Source: Morchella semilibera
Taxonomy: Eukaryota; Ascomycota; Pezizomycetes; Pezizales; Morchellaceae
Assembly: GCA_009192285.1 (NCBI GenBank)
Contig: CM018607.1
Location: forward strand, 1,611,736-1,675,735
Reading direction: 5' to 3'
Length of the DNA stretch: 64,000 nucleotides
How positions within the stretch are numbered: position 1 is the stretch's first letter; each line of letters begins with the position of its first letter. Shown piece by piece: positions 61,699 to 64,000 of this stretch. Below the pieces are notes generated by a model. That model made no database searches. It was not told the origin of the DNA and worked only from the letters and a program-made list of their open reading frames with translations. A program made the translations under genes and the position numbers.

Positions 61699-62037
61699 TC
61701 AATTCACAGCTCTCGTTAGAAAAATATGTGACTCCATCTTGTAGTTTGACTCTTGTTTTACTTCAAGTAAATATCCGATCTTGGTAGCTGCGGTACTGGA
61801 AGGGTCCAAGCAGGATGAACCAGTGGTCGTGATATTTGATAACTCGCTTCGATGGATCTGAGGTCCAAAGAAATTTACATCGGCGCGGTAATCGGTTAAC
61901 CAGATCTCACATCCAAATATGTGCATGTCATACAGATCGAGACTCGAAAAAAAATGCTCATTGCAGAGGTGGGGGATTAACTTCACTTGATCGATCTTTC
62001 CTACACAACCATCTATCTTATATTTAAACACGCACAT
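61699..62037 (-). CDS. Possible small gene, unrecognised
   Basis: An intronless frame of 112 residues starts MCVFKYKIDGCVGKIDQ and includes MHIFGCEIWLTDYRADVNFF and KIGYLLEVKQESNYKMESHI. Composition is balanced and without low complexity, and it is divergent from the CZIB gene with 235 bp between starts, which would suit a bidirectional promoter. No signal peptide, membrane segment or family motif is seen. A chance frame of this length is quite possible in 64 kb. Confidence 0.28.
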   Translation of the reverse strand: MCVFKYKIDGCVGKIDQVKLIPHLCNEHFFSSLDLYDMHIFGCEIWLTDYRADVNFFGPQIHRSELSNITTTGSSCLDPSSTAATKIGYLLEVKQESNYKMESHIFLTRAVN

Positions 62038-62272
62038 TTCATTATTTTAAATCCTACCAACCTAAATTCCCACTACCTACATGTAAGTTCCCACATAATT
62101 TGAACCAGGCCGCTCGGGCATTAAACCATCCGTACACGAGTGAGCACCCATGACCGACATCACGTGCCCACACCACCTTACCCGGCCCATTCCCCGCACG
62201 ACCCGTAGCTGCCTCCCCCCCCCCCCACATTGCGACGCCCAATACCTAGGCCTGCTTCAAGTAATCCACAAG

Positions 62273-62989
62273 ATGCTAGTCCTTACCCTGACTGCAGACC
62301 TCTCCGGGTAGCTACCTCTCCCTGCCGGAAAAATTGTTACTGACGAGCATATTGGTAGAGTCACAAACCTTCGTCCAGATGATACGGAGGAGGACCCATT
62401 CTACTACATGCTGAAGGTGCAATGTACGTCGTGCCGCGAGACCCATCAAAAGGTGGTCGGAATTAGTAGATTTGTAAGTTATGGGCTTGAGATAACGTGG
62501 GGAGTGGGAGCGCTGGCTGATATGTTGTCGGAAATATAGGAGGAAAGGGAGATGTCCAACGGCCGCGGCGAGTCCAACTTTGTCTGGAAGTGTAAGAATT
62601 GCACTGTAAGCTCCTAATCTCCCACCTACTCACTAGAATGCGGATAAATTTTAACACTACTTACAGCGCGAGTCTTCTGCCAGTAAGCTAGCCTAGCTCG
62701 CCCCTCTCCTATGTGTGGGATACTAACTACGCTATGCATAGTGATCCGCGGAGCCCCTAAACCATACACACAGTGCTCTCCACCAAAGAAGCAGAACATC
62801 CTCGAGTTCGAGTGCCGCGGCTGCGAGTTTGTTGCATTCAGCGCGGAGGGGAATTGGTTGGCAGAGGGGATCGAGTCGGGCACGAAGTTTGAGGATATCC
62901 AAATCACCGATGAGTGGTATGAATATGATGAGAAGGCCGGTGAGGAGGTCACAATTAAGGATATTAAGTGGGAGATTAGACGCGCTTAG
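62273..62989 (+). CDS. CXXC zinc-binding protein (CZIB/UPF0587, human C1orf123 family)
   Basis: Small cytosolic zinc-binding protein of poorly known function; yeast homologue YCR090C. Five exons: 62273-62307, 62359-62473, 62540-62605, 62667-62682 and 62742-62989, with introns of 51, 66, 61 and 59 nt. They sum to 480 nt, 159 residues, matching the family length of about 160. Zinc ligands are Cys34/Cys37 (CTSC) and Cys68/Cys71 (CKNC). Other family blocks are NLRPDDTEEDPFYY, GESNFVWKCKNC, ILEFECRGCEFVAF and LAEGIESGTKFEDI. Exon 4 is only 16 nt and ends inside the Met78 codon. The longest open frame shows only the last exon, so a simple ORF search would miss the gene. A CACGTG hexamer is at 62161. 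Confidence 0.94.
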
Positions 62990-64000
62990 ATCACTAGACC
63001 CCGTCTATTTTCTTTCTTACTTACTTTTTAGTTTACACTTTTATTTGGCGTTTAAATGGATGGGTGATATGCTGCACTGGCTTTGAGGAGTAATGACAAG
63101 GAGGTACCAGGAATTGCTTTACGGACGGGTAGAAGTTCGAACTTTGAGTCATACGGTTCGATTGAACAGTATAGTAGGGGATGAGTGGTCATCAGATGGT
63201 ATTGCTACATGGTCTGTATGGCTGTTTAGACAAGTGGAAATAACTCTTCGGTTGGTAGCGCTGCTGCTAACAATACCATCTCTACACGAACCTGTTGGCT
63301 CCCCGGCTCCACCAATCCCCTTTTTGTTCGTCGTAGCACACCGGACGAGTGACAGCATGTGATGCCCCTTAGCAATGATACAAGCAATTGAGGGCAGACC
63401 AGAGGACTAGGGGAGAAGTATGAATGTGTGCAAGGAGATCGATTTACTCAGTTGTTTGAGTTAGGGGATCATTGTGCATCTAGTGGAGACGGATAGCCCA
63501 CGGAAATACCTTCTTGCCGCCCTTCTCTTTCTCAACAGTAGAACATCATAATATATCACTCGATCCATCCAGTTCTAGAAAGAATAATTCTCTTTTAGGT
63601 ATATCTACCGCAACATATACAAAGCAGCCAACCAGCTACTCTGATCAACTAACATACATGCGTCGCTACAATATCTACAGTTAACCACCGAAATATCGGG
63701 AGCGAGAACCTTTAGCGACTAAAAAAAACGGGAAATATACCCACTAGCCCTAAATACCGCAGACATAAAACAAGGCAATGAAAAAAAAAGGTGATAATTA
63801 TTAGAAGATATTTACCCTAACCCAACCCACATGCAAAACCCAAACGCACATGACTGCAAATGGGCTCCCATTCGTATTAAGAAAAAAGAGAGAAGGGTAA
63901 TAATTCCACACTTACTTCCTTATAATCTTTAGCAACGGCTCAATATGGGCCCTCCTGCTCAATCCCACTCTAAACTTAACAGGTACCTTATTAATTGGGC
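62990..64000. other. 3' flank of CZIB gene, no gene seen
   Basis: AT-rich DNA with A-runs near 63721 and 63780. Short overlapping frames near 63093-63362 on both strands have no motif. Nothing recognisable continues off the window end. Confidence 0.5.

Larger units (their letters stand above)
58674..62272. other. Intergenic with short tandem repeat
   Basis: No firm gene. It holds a 14-bp tandem repeat at 60781-60836, a G-run of about 16 at 60416-60431 and TACATGTA at 61332 and 62078. The - strand frame 61699-62037 is listed separately. A CACGTG E-box is at 62161-62166, about 107 bases before the CZIB start. Confidence 0.5.

Noticed and set aside
1-64000. CRISPR arrays, rRNA genes, LTR pairs, biosynthetic gene clusters
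   Set aside because: No regularly spaced repeats, no rRNA-like segments, no paired long direct repeats and no core biosynthetic enzymes were seen when reading the window.

Overview
The window is nuclear DNA of a filamentous ascomycete (Pezizomycotina). The evidence is a Zn2Cys6/fungal-specific transcription factor, an SPX-ankyrin-GDPD protein of the Gde1 type, a fungal-type chromate transporter, a protein family known only from Pezizomycotina (48680-50062), and introns of about 50-77 nt with GTANGT-like donors. Genes are sparse: ten coding loci that I support, separated by up to 12 kb of microsatellite-rich, often AT-rich DNA. This sparsity would suit an early-diverging, repeat-tolerant lineage such as Pezizomycetes, but that is inference only.

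Layout. 1-7495: no supported gene. 7496-10486 (+): Zn2Cys6 transcription factor. 12358-14349 (+): two-domain chromate transporter. 17480-17980 (-): decayed ankyrin-repeat relic. 18453-18636: short element with terminal inverted repeats. 19914-24267 (-): Gde1-type glycerophosphodiesterase, resolved into 14 exons including a 4-nt micro-exon. 24268-28447: no supported gene. 28448-36812: a compact GC-rich island of five genes, namely chorismate mutase ARO7 (-), lariat debranching enzyme DBR1 (+), an unrecognised arginine/proline-rich protein (-), complex III assembly factor MZM1 (+) and splicing factor SLT11/ECM2 (-). 36813-48679: mostly empty, with a 96-bp hairpin at 39417-39512 and two exons of an unrecognised gene at 43413-43974 (-). 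48680-50062 (-): conserved Pezizomycotina protein. 50063-62272: mostly empty, with a second TIR element at 58504-58673. 62273-62989 (+): zinc-binding CZIB/UPF0587 protein.

The genes do not form a pathway. They are housekeeping functions: aromatic amino acid synthesis, RNA splicing and lariat turnover, respiratory complex assembly, phosphodiester and phosphate metabolism, and anion transport. Two splicing-related genes (DBR1 and SLT11) lie about 3 kb apart. I found no CRISPR array, rRNA, tRNA, secondary-metabolite cluster or recognisable retroelement.

The strongest oddities are the 4-nt micro-exon that completes the catalytic site of GDE1; an expanded acidic tandem repeat in DBR1; apparent single-base frame breaks at C/G-rich runs in three neighbouring GC-rich genes; three short inverted-repeat elements; and a roughly 17-fold excess of the palindrome TACATGTA in non-coding DNA. 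All exon models were made by reading splice sites and checking phase by hand; none has transcript support.
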